Part shown: piece after piece, positions 5,103 through 7,029 of the stretch
Numbering within the stretch: position 1 is the first letter of the stretch
How the letters are laid out: each line of letters opens with the position of its first letter
From: Methanobacteriota archaeon
GTDB taxonomy: Archaea > Iainarchaeota > Iainarchaeia > JAADDC01
Assembly (NCBI GenBank): GCA_015662385.1
Contig: DQUH01000036.1
Span: 1-7,029 of the forward strand
Direction: 5' to 3'
Length of the DNA stretch: 7,029 nt
The notes under the pieces: model-generated
Seen by the model: only the letters and a program-made list of their open reading frames with translations
Database searches by the model: none
What the model was told of the DNA's origin: nothing
Translations under genes and position numbers: made by a program

Positions 5103-7029
5103 ATGGGGCGGGCGGTAGCACTCCTTGGACTCGTACTCATTCTTTCAAGCGTGGGTTATGCTTTTGAGGCGAATATGTACGTGTTCGCGGTAACAGATTC
5201 GGAAGAGGGTGTCCCCGCAACACTCGCGGTAAGTGTGCGACCGGGAAAGGGGGACATAGCCATAGACCTGGGGAAGTCAATAGTGGGTGAATCAACGCAG
5301 GAATCCGTAAGGGAAGCGATAACTGCTGCAACCAGACTCGCAGGGGCGGACAAAAACAAGTACGATTTTTTCGTAAAGATCGATTCCCCTGCAGAAAAAA
5401 TAGACGGGCCATCTGCAGGGCTCGCAATAGCCCTTGCAACTTACGGCGCGCTGAAAGGTAAGGACGTACCTGATACCGTAAGCGCCACGGGGCAGATAGA
5501 CGCAGACGGTACGGTGTACCCCGTGGGAGGAATCTTCCCGAAAGTAAAAACAGCCCACGAAACTGGTGTGAAACTCTTTCTAATACCCGCGGGTGAGAGG
5601 AACGTTCTGGCAAAAATAGAAGAAGAAATAGAACCAGGCATAGTCAAAACAGTCACGAAGATCATAGATATCACAAAATACGCCAAACAAAAATGGGGTA
5701 TGGACATATATGAGGTTGAGAGCCTTGAAGAGGCTGTAAAAATAGTGTTCGAAGGGGAAAGACCCGAGCAAAATGCGGTAAAAAAAGCAACAGACATACT
5801 TGAAGAGTTCGCCCCGCCCCCTGCAAACGTTTCTAAATCCAAAAGTTTCAAAAACATGGCGGAAAACCTGGTTAAAAAGGCTAGGGGCGTAATTGAAAAC
5901 GCTAAAAGCTGTAATCTTACCCTCAAAGACCGCGAGCTTGAAAAAGCTCTGAGAGACTCTTTGAAAACGGCAGACAGCATGGCGCGGAGGGCGGCAGCAC
6001 TCATAGATAAGGGATATTACTACACCGCTGCAAATTATGCTTTTCTAGCGGTGATCGATGCGGATACGTATTGGAAAATATGCGAACACCCGTCAATACT
6101 TAACCCAAACAGCATCGCGTTTCAAGACCTGTTACAAGATACGGAAAACAAGATCAAAACGTTGGAAACACAGCTTACGGACGCAAACATCAATAAAAAC
6201 AACTTTGAATGGATTGGAGCAGCGAGGGATCGGTTCATAAGGGCTAAGTACAGCTTTGAAACCTTGCGGGCGGGCGAAGCAGGAAAACTTTCCGGGGGCC
6301 CAGCACATATCCGAAAATTAATATCCATAAGAGAATGGCTTGACAGCGCGGAAGAAATGTACACCTGGGGCAAAAAGATTGAAGGTCCGCAAATAGGCGA
6401 TCTCGGGGAGCTAGCAAAACAAGCGATCATCGCGGTGGAAGACATATCTGAGATGGTCGACATATCCGATGAATCGATCCATGAGCGCATAGCGTGGGCA
6501 AAGACGGCGTACAACATGGGCTGGTATTACACGGCAGCTCTGGAAGCAGCGAGCGCGAAAGGGCTGGCCTTCGGAAACGTAATAAGTGATAGGAAAGATC
6601 CGGTAAAAGCACTAAATGAGCTCTTCAACAACCCCTTCGAACCGGTGGGGATCTGGGACGAGCTGTACCAGAACCACGCGCTTTATTATTACGAAGCCGC
6701 AAAGTTCTACAAAAAACAGGGGAAGGAAACAAAGGCAAAAAACATGGCAAAAACAGGGGTCCAGCTCTACTATATGGCCGAGGAAATAAAAAAGGTGCAT
6801 GAGAGCGTATACTCCGCGCCCACCGTGGTAGTCCATGTTGAAAAGGACGAAAAGCAAGGAGTATTTGGAAACGGCGACACACTAATAGTGGCTACAGCGG
6901 TCCTGGTGGTAAGTGCAGTGCTCCTGGCGGCGCTGCTTGTTGTGGGCAGCAAAGAAAGCGTTAAAAAGCGCCACGAGGAAATCGTAAAAGCGCACAAGTA
7001 CCGGAGGAAGATCGCAGAGCTTGAAAAGA
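5103..7029 (+). CDS. Secreted or membrane-anchored Lon-like (S16) serine protease, 3' end outside window
   Basis: The frame stays open for 642 codons to the window edge. It encodes an archaeal Lon-type protease without an AAA+ ATPase, resembling the predicted archaeal serine protease group COG1750. Residues 1-20 are a good signal peptide (MGRAVALLGLVLILSSVGYA). The Lon proteolytic domain covers about 25-190: the Ser motif DGPSAG (Ser104), then GQIDADGTVYPVGGIFPK with Lys147. The 43-residue Ser-Lys spacing equals that of E. coli Lon (S679-K722). SLEEAVKIVFEGE (207-219) is typical of the Lon domain end. Residues about 225-590 are helical and unrecognised, with GYYYTAANYA (304-313) and GWYYTAALEA (473-482) echoing each other. 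A second membrane span (592-615) and a Lys/Arg-rich tail suggest the catalytic part lies outside the cell, anchored at its C-terminus. The substrate is unknown. The start could be TTG 5040. Confidence 0.88.
   Translation, partial: MGRAVALLGLVLILSSVGYAFEANMYVFAVTDSEEGVPATLAVSVRPGKGDIAIDLGKSIVGESTQESVREAITAATRLAGADKNKYDFFVKIDSPAEKIDGPSAGLAIALATYGALKGKDVPDTVSATGQIDADGTVYPVGGIFPKVKTAHETGVKLFLIPAGERNVLAKIEEEIEPGIVKTVTKIIDITKYAKQKWGMDIYEVESLEEAVKIVFEGERPEQNAVKKATDILEEFAPPPANVSKSKSFKNMAENLVKKARGVIENAKSCNLTLKDRELEKALRDSLKTADSMARRAAALIDKGYYYTAANYAFLAVIDADTYWKICEHPSILNPNSIAFQDLLQDTENKIKTLETQLTDANINKNNFEWIGAARDRFIRAKYSFETLRAGEAGKLSGGPAHIRKLISIREWLDSAEEMYTWGKKIEGPQIGDLGELAKQAIIAVEDISEMVDISDESIHERIAWAKTAYNMGWYYTAALEAASAKGLAFGNVISDRKDPVKALNELFNNPFEPVGIWDELYQNHALYYYEAAKFYKKQGKETKAKNMAKTGVQLYYMAEEIKKVHESVYSAPTVVVHVEKDEKQGVFGNGDTLIVATAVLVVSAVLLAALLVVGSKESVKKRHEEIVKAHKYRRKIAELEK

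Noticed and set aside
5175..5177. ATG at 5175 as the protease start
   Set aside because: It has no SD and would remove the signal peptide that fits the C-terminal anchor topology.

Overview
The window is archaeal. FtsZ of the archaeal FtsZ1 kind is followed by a Sec61-gamma-type SecE, a short Spt5 (NGN + KOW only) and the archaeal ribosomal protein set L11, L1, P0-type L10 and the acidic, alanine-rich archaeal L12. L10 and L12 share the same C-terminal tip. From memory, the order ftsZ-secE-spt5-L11 is also seen in methanogens such as Methanocaldococcus. Base composition is near even, and most genes carry Shine-Dalgarno (SD) sequences resembling GGAGGTGATC. I cannot name the lineage; a euryarchaeon or a related small-genome archaeon both fit.

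Layout, all on the + strand: (1) the 3' part of an endonuclease V gene, a DNA-repair enzyme, cut by the left edge; (2) a 60-base gap with two TATA-like elements; (3) ftsZ; (4) secE, only 56 codons; (5) spt5, whose stop overlaps the L11 start; (6) the L11 gene; (7) a 76-base gap with a possible TATA box and GC-rich hairpins that take in the L1 ribosome-binding site; (8) the genes for L1, L10 and L12, tightly packed; (9) a 96-residue protein with two membrane spans, not recognised; (10) a long open frame running off the right edge. This last frame encodes a secreted or membrane-anchored Lon-type serine protease without an ATPase domain. It has a signal peptide, a Ser/Lys dyad, a long helical region and a C-terminal membrane anchor.

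Functionally, Spt5 couples RNA polymerase to the ribosome, L11/L10/L12/L1 form the GTPase-associated centre, the stalk and the L1 arm, SecE is part of the protein-export channel, and FtsZ is the division tubulin. The final pair (small membrane protein and protease) lies directly downstream with no visible terminator, and may be co-transcribed with the stalk genes.

The points most worth a second look are the L11-L1 leader as a candidate L1-binding operator, the protease with its small membrane neighbour, and the undecided starts of ftsZ and the protease. I see no mobile element, CRISPR array, tRNA or rRNA, and no gene-free stretch above 300 bases.
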